Assembly: GCA_020050175.1 (NCBI GenBank) | Contig: JAGVKY010000150.1 | Location: 1-32,156 of the forward strand | Length of the DNA stretch: 32,156 nt | DNA from: Parachlamydiales bacterium | Lineage (GTDB): Bacteria; Chlamydiota; Chlamydiia; Chlamydiales; JAJFMK01 | Direction: 5' to 3' | In this document: one piece after another, positions 23,316 to 32,083 of the stretch | Layout of the letters: the number at the start of each line of letters is the position of its first letter | Position numbering within the stretch: position 1 is the stretch's first letter | The notes under the pieces: model-generated | What the model was told of the DNA's origin: nothing | Databases searched by the model: none | Seen by the model: the letters and a program-made list of their open reading frames with translations, nothing else | Position numbers and translations under genes: made by a program

Positions 23316-25766
23316 ATGCTCAGTTGGGTTGAAAGCATCGGAAGAAAATGTTCTGCAATTTTCTCAGAACCTACCCAGTATTCAAGCACAAATGAAGGGC
23401 TTCATCCTCATTTTGACCTGGACCCTCTTTCCCATGAGCTCCCCTACGAGGCATATGATGAGGAGAAAGAGGTCTTTCTCAATAGCCGAACGATAGGTTT
23501 TGTCCTCGAAGCTATTCCCCTAGTAGGAAGCGATGAAACTGTTTCCTCGATGTTAGGAAATTTATTCCAAGAATTCGGGCAAGAAGGGGCATCCATTCAA
23601 GGCCTTCTTTTAGCCGATCACCGCATCGACCCCTTCTTGCACTCTTGGTCTCGATCTAAAAATAAACAGGAGATCTTCGAGGCTATTGCTAAAGAGAGGT
23701 CCTCTTTTTATGCGAATTCAACCTCGCTTTCTCCAAGGATCTTCCGCTTTTTCCTCTCTTATACCCTCCCCCTTGAACAAGATATTCAAACAGAAGTCCA
23801 GCGGCTTTCAGAAACGAAGGAAAAAGTTCTAAAAAGCCTTCGCTCTTTCACTTCAGCTTTTGCTTGGAAACCCAAGGATCTCCTTGAAAATGTTGGCGGG
23901 CTCCTTTGCTTCTCCTTAAGCCCCGAGCTTAAAAGGAGAAACCACTCCCCTCTTCAAAATCTTTCAAGCCAGATCACACAAGGCGGCGGTCTAACTGTCG
24001 AACCTCATCACCTCGAATGGGAAAACGGGACTCACTTTAAAAGCTATAGAGTCGTTGATACTCCCTCCATCTGGTCGATGGGACAGATGCAAAATTTGAT
24101 CGGCGATACTTTAAGAGACGGCTTTAGAATCCCTCATCCTTTCTTCATTCATTATGGGGTTTACTATCCTCCACAAGAGAAAGCCGAGAATAGCTTTTGG
24201 CGGCGCTCTCAACTCATTGAAAACCAAGGGAAATCAGGCTATCTCATCCGTCTGATTCCTGAACTAGCAGAAGAGCTCCGCGAATGTGATTTTATTAGAA
24301 GATCACTCACACAAGGAGCGAAAATTGTCTGGACTCAGCTTTCTTGCGGTGTCTGGGGATCTAAGGAGTCTATCCGCGATGCAGAGCAATCCATTAAGGG
24401 TATTTTCAAGATCAACCAATTTAACCTAGCTGAAAACACCTATCTCCACCTTCCTCACTTAATTTCCATCCTCCCAATGGCATGGGGTGACTACGCCGCC
24501 GATCTAAAAAATCTCGACGTCTTAAAAACAACCCTTTCTTCTGAATGCCCCCACTTTTTTCCCTTCCAAGGGGAATGGATGGGAACATCGACGCCAGGGA
24601 TGATTTTGATAGGAAGGAGAGGACAGCTTCTTAACTGGAATCCATTCGATAGCAAGTCAGGTAACTACAATTCGATCGTCGTTGGCCGCAGCGGATCGGG
24701 AAAATCGGTCTTTATGCAAGACCTTCTCATGTCCGGCTTAAGAGGAGGGGCTCGAGTCTACGTTTTAGACGTGGGTCGGAGTTATGAAAAAATGTGCTCC
24801 ATGATTGGAGGGCAACAGATCGAATTTTCTAAAGATTCTCACATCTGCCTCAATCCCTTTTCGAAAATCAGGATAGATGACCAAGAAGATAAGGAAACAG
24901 CCTTTAGCTTCATTAAATCGATCATTGCCAGCATGGCTGCCCCTAGCTCACAAACAACCGATTATGAAAATGCCCTGATAGAGCGAGCCATTCAACAAGC
25001 TTGGGAAAGCAAAGGCAACTCAGCAACCATTACCGACGTCGCCCATTACCTCTCTCAAAAACCAGACGAAAGAGCAAAGGCTCTCTCTGTCATGCTCACT
25101 CCATACACAAAAGAAGGGATCTATTCGAAGTACTTTGAAGGGACAAACAACATTAGCTTCATGAACCAAATGGTTCTGATAGAGCTAGAAGAACTGAAAG
25201 GAAAAAAAGATCTTCAATCGGTCATCCTGCAACTCTGCATCATGACAATTGCAAATGATGCTTTCCTAGGCGACAGAAAAACCCCCTTCTTTATTTGCAT
25301 AGACGAAGCTTGGGATCTCCTCCGCTCTCCACAAACTGGAATTTTCATTGAAACTCTAGCCCGAAGACTTCGTAAATACTACGGCTCTTTGATTGTTGGA
25401 ACTCAAAGCGTAGACGACTTTTTTACCACGCCAGGAGCTAAAGCCGCTTATGACAATAGCGATTGGATGTGCTTCTTGGCTCAAAAGAAGGGATCTATTG
25501 GAGCTCTTGCCGAGAGCGGAAAAATCCAGAGAGATGAAACCCTTTTACGAGCTCTAGAGACAGTCACTACACGCCACGGAGAGTATAGCGAAGTGATGAT
25601 ATGCAATGCGGATGGGCAATTCGCCATTGCACGTCTCATTTTAGATCCCTTCTCGCGCCTTCTCTACAGTACCCAGGCTAAAGAATATGGTCGACTGAAA
25701 GATTTAACGAGCTCAGGCCTTACTGTCGTAGAGGCTATCCGTCAAATGTTGAGGGAAGGTCTATGA
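23316..25766 (+). CDS. traC: TraC, VirB4-type pilus assembly ATPase
   Basis: An 816-residue cytoplasmic AAA+-like ATPase that powers pilus assembly. I chose ATG at 23316, which has GAGGGAG upstream; a longer frame from 23235 would overlap traV fully. The N-terminal TraC domain (about residues 50-330) comes first. Walker A is GRSGSGKS at 457-464, and Walker B is FFICIDEAW with Asp663-Glu664. The ARRLRKYYGSLIVGTQS stretch follows, as expected for VirB4. It ends with a four-base overlap into the S26 peptidase gene. Confidence 0.95.
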   Translation: MLSWVESIGRKCSAIFSEPTQYSSTNEGLHPHFDLDPLSHELPYEAYDEEKEVFLNSRTIGFVLEAIPLVGSDETVSSMLGNLFQEFGQEGASIQGLLLADHRIDPFLHSWSRSKNKQEIFEAIAKERSSFYANSTSLSPRIFRFFLSYTLPLEQDIQTEVQRLSETKEKVLKSLRSFTSAFAWKPKDLLENVGGLLCFSLSPELKRRNHSPLQNLSSQITQGGGLTVEPHHLEWENGTHFKSYRVVDTPSIWSMGQMQNLIGDTLRDGFRIPHPFFIHYGVYYPPQEKAENSFWRRSQLIENQGKSGYLIRLIPELAEELRECDFIRRSLTQGAKIVWTQLSCGVWGSKESIRDAEQSIKGIFKINQFNLAENTYLHLPHLISILPMAWGDYAADLKNLDVLKTTLSSECPHFFPFQGEWMGTSTPGMILIGRRGQLLNWNPFDSKSGNYNSIVVGRSGSGKSVFMQDLLMSGLRGGARVYVLDVGRSYEKMCSMIGGQQIEFSKDSHICLNPFSKIRIDDQEDKETAFSFIKSIIASMAAPSSQTTDYENALIERAIQQAWESKGNSATITDVAHYLSQKPDERAKALSVMLTPYTKEGIYSKYFEGTNNISFMNQMVLIELEELKGKKDLQSVILQLCIMTIANDAFLGDRKTPFFICIDEAWDLLRSPQTGIFIETLARRLRKYYGSLIVGTQSVDDFFTTPGAKAAYDNSDWMCFLAQKKGSIGALAESGKIQRDETLLRALETVTTRHGEYSEVMICNADGQFAIARLILDPFSRLLYSTQAKEYGRLKDLTSSGLTVVEAIRQMLREGL

Positions 25767-26230
25767 ATCAAAAGAAGAGATTCTACCGCTCTTTAGCCAT
25801 AACCCTCTGTAGTTTTGCCCTGGCCTCATGGCTGATTCTCTTCGAAGGTTTAGGGATTCGGATGAATGGCAGTGAAAGTCTCCCTTACAAATTTTTCTTC
25901 TCGAAGAGGCCCTCCTCACTAAAAAGAGAAACTCTTGTTGCCATAGAACATCCAAAGTTTCCTGGAAGAGTTGCTAAAAGAATCTCTGGCCTTCCTGGAG
26001 ATATCATCTCCATCAGAAACAATATTCTCTCGATTAATGATCATGAAATTGGCCCGATAAAAACCCTTTCCTCCTCAGGGAAAACGTATACACCCATTCC
26101 AGAAGGGGTTATCCCTTCCGATCATTACTTTCTTTCTGCCGATCATCTTGAAAGCTTTGATTCAAGATACACCGAATTCGGCCTCGTCAGAGGAGCATTT
26201 ATCAAGGAGGAGCTATGGCCCATCTATTAA
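25763..26230 (+). CDS. S26-family (TraF/TrhF-type) signal peptidase
   Basis: A 155-residue membrane serine protease with one N-terminal helix (about residues 9-27). The Ser-Lys dyad is visible: Ser39 in the SESLP motif, and Lys72 in AKRISGLPGD, the family's second box. It is the type used in RP4 (TraF) and R27 (TrhF) systems to trim pilins, whereas the F plasmid itself relies on host LepB and TraQ. In this operon it probably matures the TraA product. It shares 4 bases with traC and 16 with traW. Confidence 0.9.
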   Translation: MNQKKRFYRSLAITLCSFALASWLILFEGLGIRMNGSESLPYKFFFSKRPSSLKRETLVAIEHPKFPGRVAKRISGLPGDIISIRNNILSINDHEIGPIKTLSSSGKTYTPIPEGVIPSDHYFLSADHLESFDSRYTEFGLVRGAFIKEELWPIY

Positions 26231-26820
26231 CTCTCCTTCTTTACCTCTCTCTCCTTTCCACGACTCTTTTCGCAAAAGATCTAGGAGTCAATGGCCATCT
26301 TTTTGCCATCGAAGAAGAGGACCTCCTTGTCTATTTGCAAAACAAGTTTAGCTCTACTCCACTGCCCGAGAGTGCCATCATTGAATTTCGGGAACAATCC
26401 ACTAAATCACTTCGTCAACCAAAAGGCCTCGGCTTACCAAAAGCTGCGGCATCCCGTTCTTTTACTTATGACCCAAAAATCATGGTTCACGAAGACATTA
26501 AGGATGCCTCCGGCAAGGTAATCGTTGCGAAAGGGACAACCTACAATCCTCTTTCAAATCACTCTCTCACTTCTCCCCTCCTTTTCTTTGATGGAAGGGA
26601 TGAATCCCAACTTGAATGGGCTAAATCAGAGATAGGCCTGTGGATATTAACCGATGGCGCCCCATTAGAGATCGAAGAAAAAGAATCTAACCCGACCTAT
26701 TTTGACCAAAACGGTTTTCTCACCCAAAAACTTGGCATACAAGCTATCCCAGCTAAGGTAACCCAAGAGGGGGACCATTTGAAGATAGAGGAAATCATTT
26801 TAAAGGGGAGAATCTCATGA
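26215..26820 (+). CDS. traW: TraW, conjugal pilus assembly protein
   Basis: A 201-residue periplasmic protein with a signal peptide ending near residue 20 (LFAKDLG). TraW markers are the early GVNGHLFAIEEEDLL segment, the DP-x-I-x-V-x-x-D-I-x-D stretch with GKVIVAKGTTYNPL (about residues 100-113), and the C-terminal FDQNGFLTQKLGIQAIPAKV. TraW works with TrbC, whose gene follows with a 4-base overlap. In some plasmids the two are fused. The start has AAGGAGG upstream. Confidence 0.9.
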   Translation: MAHLLTLLLYLSLLSTTLFAKDLGVNGHLFAIEEEDLLVYLQNKFSSTPLPESAIIEFREQSTKSLRQPKGLGLPKAAASRSFTYDPKIMVHEDIKDASGKVIVAKGTTYNPLSNHSLTSPLLFFDGRDESQLEWAKSEIGLWILTDGAPLEIEEKESNPTYFDQNGFLTQKLGIQAIPAKVTQEGDHLKIEEIILKGRIS

Positions 26821-27407
26821 GCTTGAGTCTTCTTTATCCCTTCTTAGCCGCACTCTTAGCCTTTGGAGATACAAAATGGGCGGAAGAGATCTCATCTCGC
26901 ATGGATCCTGAAGCTGTGGCATGGGTAAAAGAACAGCTCCTTAAAGATTCCACTATCGAACGGATCAAAAAGGCTGAACACCTCGAGCCTGCTTCAACAA
27001 AGCCTTGCTTCAACGCGGACATTCCAAGATGTCAAAACTACGATATAGCTGTTTGCATTTCATGCTCTGTTCCTGACTCTGTATGGGTTGAACTATCAAG
27101 AGAATTAGAAAAGATAAATGGAGCTTTTGTCCTCCGAGGACTTCCTGAAAATAGCTTTAGAAAGCTTTCAGAGAAGATCCTATCTCTCCAAAAATTGGGG
27201 GTTAATGCTCCCATACAAATTGACCCAAAATTCTTTTCTTCTAATCAGATCGAATCGGTGCCCACTTTCCTCATCCTAGAAGAGGGCAAAATCGATAAGA
27301 TCTCAGGAAACATCTCTATTAGATATGCCCTTCAAAAATTAAGCGAAGAAGGAGAGACTCAAAAAGCAAAGCATCTTGCAAAACTCTACCAAGGAGACAG
27401 CCTATGA
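26817..27407 (+). CDS. trbC: TrbC, F-type pilus assembly protein
   Basis: A 196-residue exported protein. The signal sequence is residues 1-16, followed by a helical segment. The TrbC thioredoxin-like core has VCISCSVPDSVW near residues 79-90, FVLRGLPENSF (about 102-112), a QIDPKFFSSNQIESVPTF region (about 138-155), and ISGNISIRYAL. The CISC motif replaces the usual VSFSMP strand residues and could be a redox pair. It partners with TraW. Four-base overlaps link it to both neighbours. Confidence 0.9.
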   Translation: MSLSLLYPFLAALLAFGDTKWAEEISSRMDPEAVAWVKEQLLKDSTIERIKKAEHLEPASTKPCFNADIPRCQNYDIAVCISCSVPDSVWVELSRELEKINGAFVLRGLPENSFRKLSEKILSLQKLGVNAPIQIDPKFFSSNQIESVPTFLILEEGKIDKISGNISIRYALQKLSEEGETQKAKHLAKLYQGDSL

Positions 27408-28390
27408 GATTGGGTTTCATCCTTCTCTTAGTTTTTTGTCCTCTCTCCGCTGGAATGTTCAATCCTGTCACTGATGTTTGTTGGGAATGCCTTTTCCCTA
27501 TGACAGTCAGCGGAACAAATGTAACGCCAGGAAAAGAGGATTTCGCCAAATACCACTCTCGTTTCTGCATCTGCCCGGGGACCCCTCCAAAAATGGGCAT
27601 TCCTCTGACATTTTGGGAGCCCTTACGCCTTGTAGATGTCACCCGTCATGCTTATAAACTTGTCGCCCTTGGAGGCATCTCCATTGGAAATGAGAGTATT
27701 AAAAACAGAGGATCTGTTGGACTAGTTGATGAGAACCCCTCTACTTCCAGCTTTTACCATGTCCATTGGTACGAATACCCAATTTTGAGCCTCCTCGGGC
27801 TATTCACCGACTTTTCCTGTGTCACAAAAGGTAAAATGGACACTCTCTACCTGAGTGAATTCGACCCTTTATGGAGAGATGATCAACTCAATGCCATTCT
27901 AAATCCAGAAGCAGGCCTTTTTTGTTCGCCTCTAGCACAAACAGCCTGTATTGCCGATTGTTTAACAAGTTCCACTTCATTCCCAAATGATGCTCTTTTT
28001 TGGTGCGCGGGATGTGAGGGTTCTCTCTACCCTTTCACTGGAACAGTGTCGCACCATGTTGGCGGCATTCAAGCGAGCAGCCTCTTAGTCCAACGAACAA
28101 TCGCTAAGCTTCACCGCATGTCTCTTTTAAAGGGGTACGAAAAGGGAGACTTTTGTGAACCAAGACTGATGCCTATCATCAAAAAGAGCCTTTACAAGAC
28201 TCAGCTCGTTCACCCTATTCCTCAAACTTCGGGTTCCTGCCATCCCCTAGGTAAAAGCGATCTGCTTTGGGGTTCAGGAAAATCCTTTCCTAAATCGGGA
28301 GAGGACTTTGTCTATCTACTTTGGGTAAAAAAACAATGTTGTCTCGATGCCGTCAAACCAGCCACCAAAGCCTTTGGAGCATCTTCATGA
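27404..28390 (+). CDS. traU: TraU, mating-pair/DNA-transfer protein
   Basis: A 328-residue periplasmic protein with a signal peptide (about residues 1-16) and the TraU opening MFNPVTDVCWECLFPMTV. Family landmarks are RFCICPG, the GIPLTFWEPLRLVDVTR block, and the QTACIADC and FWCAGCEGSLYP clusters; most of its Cys occur in pairs. TraU is needed for DNA transfer more than for pilus formation in F. The end overlaps traN by four bases. The protein probably depends on the DsbA-like oxidase encoded upstream. Confidence 0.94.
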   Translation: MRLGFILLLVFCPLSAGMFNPVTDVCWECLFPMTVSGTNVTPGKEDFAKYHSRFCICPGTPPKMGIPLTFWEPLRLVDVTRHAYKLVALGGISIGNESIKNRGSVGLVDENPSTSSFYHVHWYEYPILSLLGLFTDFSCVTKGKMDTLYLSEFDPLWRDDQLNAILNPEAGLFCSPLAQTACIADCLTSSTSFPNDALFWCAGCEGSLYPFTGTVSHHVGGIQASSLLVQRTIAKLHRMSLLKGYEKGDFCEPRLMPIIKKSLYKTQLVHPIPQTSGSCHPLGKSDLLWGSGKSFPKSGEDFVYLLWVKKQCCLDAVKPATKAFGASS

Positions 28391-30024
28391 TGGCACTCTT
28401 TCTTCCTGTTATCGGTTTTACCGGAGAGACTGACCGCCTGAAAAAAGAGGGCGAAGCCTTTGGAAAAGAAAGTGTTTCTCAAGGTTTGAAATACGCCAAA
28501 GAGATCAACCCCGAGGATCTACTCCCTCTAGAAGATCGTGGCAAAAAATTTGATCCCAAGATCGCAAGAGAGCAGGTCAGCAAACAAGAGGTTCGGGATA
28601 GCGAGGCCTTTTCTTTCATCAGGGATAAAAAAGTTTTAGAGAATATCTCTAAAAACGTAGAAGAGGTTCTCTTTTCTGATTCAGACAAAGCCATTGAAAA
28701 ATCAAACAAGGGCCTCCTCGAATTTACAGAGGAGAGAGAGGAAACGCTTGAAACATGCTTTGAAGAAGATAGCCCTTACCGATTCACCGCCGATAAGGAA
28801 CTTCGTGTCCAAGTCAAATCCTCCCCTAAGAAGGTCGAAGTCATTAAAGTTTGCGATGGCCATGAATCGAAAAAAAGCCATTTCTGGAAATCTCTAGCCG
28901 AAGAAGACGCGGAGAAACAAAAAGCCCGCTTTAAACAAGATTCTACGATCAAAAGCTATGAGGTTAAGATCAGAAATGGCGGAGTCCTTTCCGATTATGA
29001 AGTCGTTTCGAAATGGACCCATAAAGATAATACAAAAGGATGCAATGCCTTTACGGAAAAGCGCCTTACAACTTCCCCAAAGAAGGAGGAAGAAATCGAT
29101 GAATGGATCTCCCTCTCTCAAAATCCTGGTATTGAGGAGCTCGACTCTACCCTCTTAAATGTAGAGTGCATAGAGCTTGAAGCTTCCAAACAAATTAACG
29201 GAAAGGAAGTTCATCGGCAGTGTTGGAAAAAAAGGTTCCATTACCTAGCAAGACACCCACATAAAAAGGGATGCGAGTTTTTAAAATACAAAAACTGCCT
29301 CCAAACAAAGAAAACCTGTGTCCAGCCCTCTGAATGGGGCTGTTCGCTTTGGGAACTTACTTACCGTTGCTCCTCCAAGGTCATCAAGAAAACCACCTCC
29401 CTCAACCAGGAGGACCTTTATGGCCAAGAGGGGTGGGATACTTCTTACGCTCCCAACTCTTCGCTCCCTGAGGTAACCACTAAACTAAAAGTCTTTGAAG
29501 AGATGAAAAATGAACTGGAAAAATACAACATTTCCGACGCAACAAAGGTTCAGATCTTCTCCGGAAAAAAAGGCAAGTGCAGCAAAAGCACAGCTAACGA
29601 TCTTCTCTATGACTGCTGTTTTTCCTTCCATGGCCTCGCAAAAGACATCCAATTAAGCAAATGCTCCGCTGACGAACTCGCTCTTTCAGAAATGAGAGAG
29701 AAAGGGCTTTGCCACTACATCGGCTCTTACGACGAGAAATTTCTAGAACTTTGGAAAAGCCGAGAGGAGCATGTTTTCTGCTGCTTCCCATCTAAGCTTT
29801 CTAGAGTTTTTCAAGAAAAATCGAGAGAACAGCTAAAAATCTCCTGGGGAGAACCTGAAACCCCCAATTGCCGCGGCCTCTCTCAAGAGGAAATTGGAAG
29901 GCTAAACTTTTCTACCATGGATCTTTCTGAGGCCTTTGATCCACCCTCTCAACATGACTTTTCTGAGAAAATTCAACACATCGAAGAGAGATTAAAAGCT
30001 CGTTTAGCTGAGGAGCACTCATGA
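28387..30024 (+). CDS. traN: TraN-like mating-pair stabilisation protein
   Basis: From ATG at 28387 (545 residues; the frame also extends upstream to 28321 inside traU). A signal sequence spans about residues 1-12 of this start. A charged, Lys/Glu-rich N-terminal third follows, then a Cys-rich body with 18 Cys, often paired (YDCCFSF, VFCCFPS, CVQPSEWGC). The TraN mark SEWGCSLWELTYRC lies near the middle. TraN is an outer-membrane adhesin that contacts the recipient cell. It is shorter than F TraN (about 600). It overlaps traU and traF by four bases each. Confidence 0.88.
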   Translation: MMALFLPVIGFTGETDRLKKEGEAFGKESVSQGLKYAKEINPEDLLPLEDRGKKFDPKIAREQVSKQEVRDSEAFSFIRDKKVLENISKNVEEVLFSDSDKAIEKSNKGLLEFTEEREETLETCFEEDSPYRFTADKELRVQVKSSPKKVEVIKVCDGHESKKSHFWKSLAEEDAEKQKARFKQDSTIKSYEVKIRNGGVLSDYEVVSKWTHKDNTKGCNAFTEKRLTTSPKKEEEIDEWISLSQNPGIEELDSTLLNVECIELEASKQINGKEVHRQCWKKRFHYLARHPHKKGCEFLKYKNCLQTKKTCVQPSEWGCSLWELTYRCSSKVIKKTTSLNQEDLYGQEGWDTSYAPNSSLPEVTTKLKVFEEMKNELEKYNISDATKVQIFSGKKGKCSKSTANDLLYDCCFSFHGLAKDIQLSKCSADELALSEMREKGLCHYIGSYDEKFLELWKSREEHVFCCFPSKLSRVFQEKSREQLKISWGEPETPNCRGLSQEEIGRLNFSTMDLSEAFDPPSQHDFSEKIQHIEERLKARLAEEHS

Positions 30025-31106
30025 CTCCGACCAAATTAATCTCATTCGAGAGCTTCGAAATGTGTAACAGTTGCACATTTGAGTTTACGCAAAAGTCCCA
30101 CAGGTTGTGGGACAAATTAGGGCCAACCCCTACCGGGACAGAATCTTATAGAGACATTGCATTAGTGCAGCAGCTTGCTGCACTAATGCAGCGGAGCTAC
30201 AGGGGACAAGATTCCACAATAGTACAGGAGAAATTAGTGCCCCCGGCAGTGGCACAATTAAGAGAATTTATCTGGGTCTTTAGCCCCATTTCTTTTCGAA
30301 AATCCGAACAGGATGAAAAAGTCGCACCAGCAGTGCGACAAATTGAAGCCACAATCATCTATTTTGTAAAAGCCCTTGCTCTGTCTATTTTATTCCTTTC
30401 TTGCTCTCTAGATGCTGGCTGGCACGACAGAAAGGCTGAAGGGTGGGCTTGGTACGAGGACAAGCCTCAAAAAGAAACAGTAAAAGAATCGAGGGAAACA
30501 CGAGAAACTTCAGAAACAGCCCTCGAAAGACTCTCTACAATTAAGAAAGATCTTGAGGAGAAACTTGCCATAGCCGTTTTAGAGCCCTCAGAAGAAAACA
30601 TCGAAGCCTACATGGAGGAACAAAGAAAGTGGTTTGACCAATCTTCGAAATTCTCTAAAACTTGGTCCAAGCTTCTTCTATTACGCCCCGACCTTGACCC
30701 GACAGCTACTCAGTTCCCTGTTTCACAGTACGGATCACAGCTTCAAAAAAGATTAAGTGCAGAAGACACAAAAAATCTGATTCTCAATCTCGCCAAAGAC
30801 AATGGCCTTTTCTTTTTCTACGAAGGGAACAGCAAGGTCTCCCAAGCTTTTGCCAAAGTCATCCGAGAATTTTCTAAACGCTATTCCTGGGAAATTGTAC
30901 CTATCTCTGTTGATGGAACCCTTCTGGAGGGATTTCCCGATTCAAAACTTGATAACGGCATTTCTAACCAATTTGGAATCACGGTTTTTCCAGCTTTGTT
31001 TGTGATTAACCCATCATCTAAGACAGCTACACCCATCTCTTACGGTCTTGTTTCTCTGGACCAAATTGAGAGCAATTTCACCCTGCAATTTAAGGAGAGA
31101 GAATGA
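30021..31106 (+). CDS. traF: F-type TraF, thioredoxin-like pilus assembly protein, with N-terminal insertion
   Basis: The last 245 or so residues are a normal TraF, beginning with a signal-like helix (about residues 112-130, ALALSILFLSC) and GWAWYEDKP. A thioredoxin-like domain follows, with GLFFFYEGNSKVSQAF, IVPISVDGTLL and FGITVFPALFVI and no CXXC. F TraF is about 247 residues. The first 110 or so residues have no counterpart: they come from a palindrome-rich stretch lying between the ATGA-overlapping start and the signal helix, and it stays in frame. Either the protein has an internal signal or anchor, or a later start is used, although no ATG lies near residue 116 (GTA there). The gene overlaps traN and traH by four bases. 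Confidence 0.88.
   Translation: MTPTKLISFESFEMCNSCTFEFTQKSHRLWDKLGPTPTGTESYRDIALVQQLAALMQRSYRGQDSTIVQEKLVPPAVAQLREFIWVFSPISFRKSEQDEKVAPAVRQIEATIIYFVKALALSILFLSCSLDAGWHDRKAEGWAWYEDKPQKETVKESRETRETSETALERLSTIKKDLEEKLAIAVLEPSEENIEAYMEEQRKWFDQSSKFSKTWSKLLLLRPDLDPTATQFPVSQYGSQLQKRLSAEDTKNLILNLAKDNGLFFFYEGNSKVSQAFAKVIREFSKRYSWEIVPISVDGTLLEGFPDSKLDNGISNQFGITVFPALFVINPSSKTATPISYGLVSLDQIESNFTLQFKERE
30033..30370 (+). repeat. In-frame palindromic insertion in traF with five hairpins
   Basis: The segment contains these inverted repeats: 30058-30080 (outer arms AAATGTG/CACATTT), 30095-30113 (GTCCCAC/GTGGGAC, 5-base loop), 30158-30190 (15-base perfect arms, TGCATTAGTGCAGCA, 3-base loop), 30237-30255 (GTGCC/GGCAC) and 30321-30339 (GTCGCAC/GTGCGAC, 5-base loop). 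The second and last share a template, with AAA before and ACAAATT after, and differ by a compensatory C-G to G-C change. AAATTA recurs at several unit borders. The remainder of the operon shows nothing similar. The ends of the insertion are approximate. Confidence 0.7.
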
Positions 31107-32083
31107 GCAAGAAATTAACCATCCTATCTCTGTTGCTCCTTCCCTCGTTGCTTGTAGGGGACCTAAAAAAGGATCTAAACAAGTTTTTTGACTCTATGGG
31201 CAGCACATCAAATGTGAGTTCTGCGGATATCTATAATGGCCAAAAAGCCGGCTATGCCACAGGGGGAAGCCTTACAGTTCGAAATCCCTCCCTTAACACA
31301 AAGGTGGCAACAGTCAATCTTCCTCAAATAGATGCGGGTTGCGGGGGAATCGATATCTACACAGGGGGCTTCTCTTTCATCAATAGCGATCAACTTATTT
31401 CAACCCTGAAAAGCATAGGCTCTAGCTCCGCAGGCTATGCCTTCCTTTTAGGTCTTGAAACAGTATCTCCCCAGATGGCCAATACAATCCGGCAACTTCA
31501 AAGCTGGGCCAATACGATCAATAGCATCGGAATTAATAGTTGTGAAACGGCAGCCACCCTAGTGGGCTCCGTTTGGCCGCGTAATGAGATGGCAAGTCAG
31601 CATATCTGTAGAACAGCGGCGACAGAAGGGGGAATCTTTTCTGACCATATCAAGAGTAGGCATGGGTGCAAAATTCCTGAAGATCAAGAAAATGTATTGA
31701 AAGGAGTATCAAATTCTAATCCCCTCCTTCTCATAGGGAACACAAATCTTGCATGGAAGGCCATCCAACGGCAGAAATTCTTCCAAGAAAACAAAAACCT
31801 TGCCGAACTTTTCATGACGATTACGGGAACACTTGTCCAAATTGAAAATGAAAAAGGACGGTCAGTCAAAACTTTCCCTTCAAAAATTAGAGATACTTCT
31901 TTTCTAAGATCAATTTTGGAAGGGGGAAACGCGATCGTTTACAAATGTAAAGATGCAGAGCAGTGCTTAATTGTTGAAGAAAAAGAAGTATTTATCTCTG
32001 AAAATGAATCTTGGGGAGGAAAAATTAAAAATATTCTCCTTTCAATTCAGGACAAAATAATTGATGACGGCGTTGTTGCATAA
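31103..32083 (+). pseudogene. traH: TraH, truncated at the 3' end by IS
   Basis: The reading frame has 326 codons, whereas F TraH has about 458. A signal peptide (residues 1-18) precedes the TraH opening DLKKDLNKFFDSMGSTSNVSSADIY. The family blocks AGYATGGSLTVRNP, DAGCGGIDIYTGGFSFIN and QLQSWANTINSIGINSCETA follow, all within residues 48-155. Native coding ends at base 32068; the last four residues (GVVA) and the stop come from the IS end. The C-terminal quarter is therefore missing. TraH functions in pilus retraction and mating-pair stabilisation. It overlaps traF by four bases. Confidence 0.92.

Noticed and set aside
27319..27642. 107-codon minus-strand ORF
   Set aside because: Antisense to the trbC/traU junction, both recognised families.
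30060..30075. CNSC in the TraF insertion as a redox active site
   Set aside because: It is encoded by the palindromic insertion, outside the thioredoxin-like domain, which itself lacks CXXC.
30033..30370. CRISPR array
   Set aside because: Units differ in sequence and spacing, are individually palindromic, and no cas genes are present.
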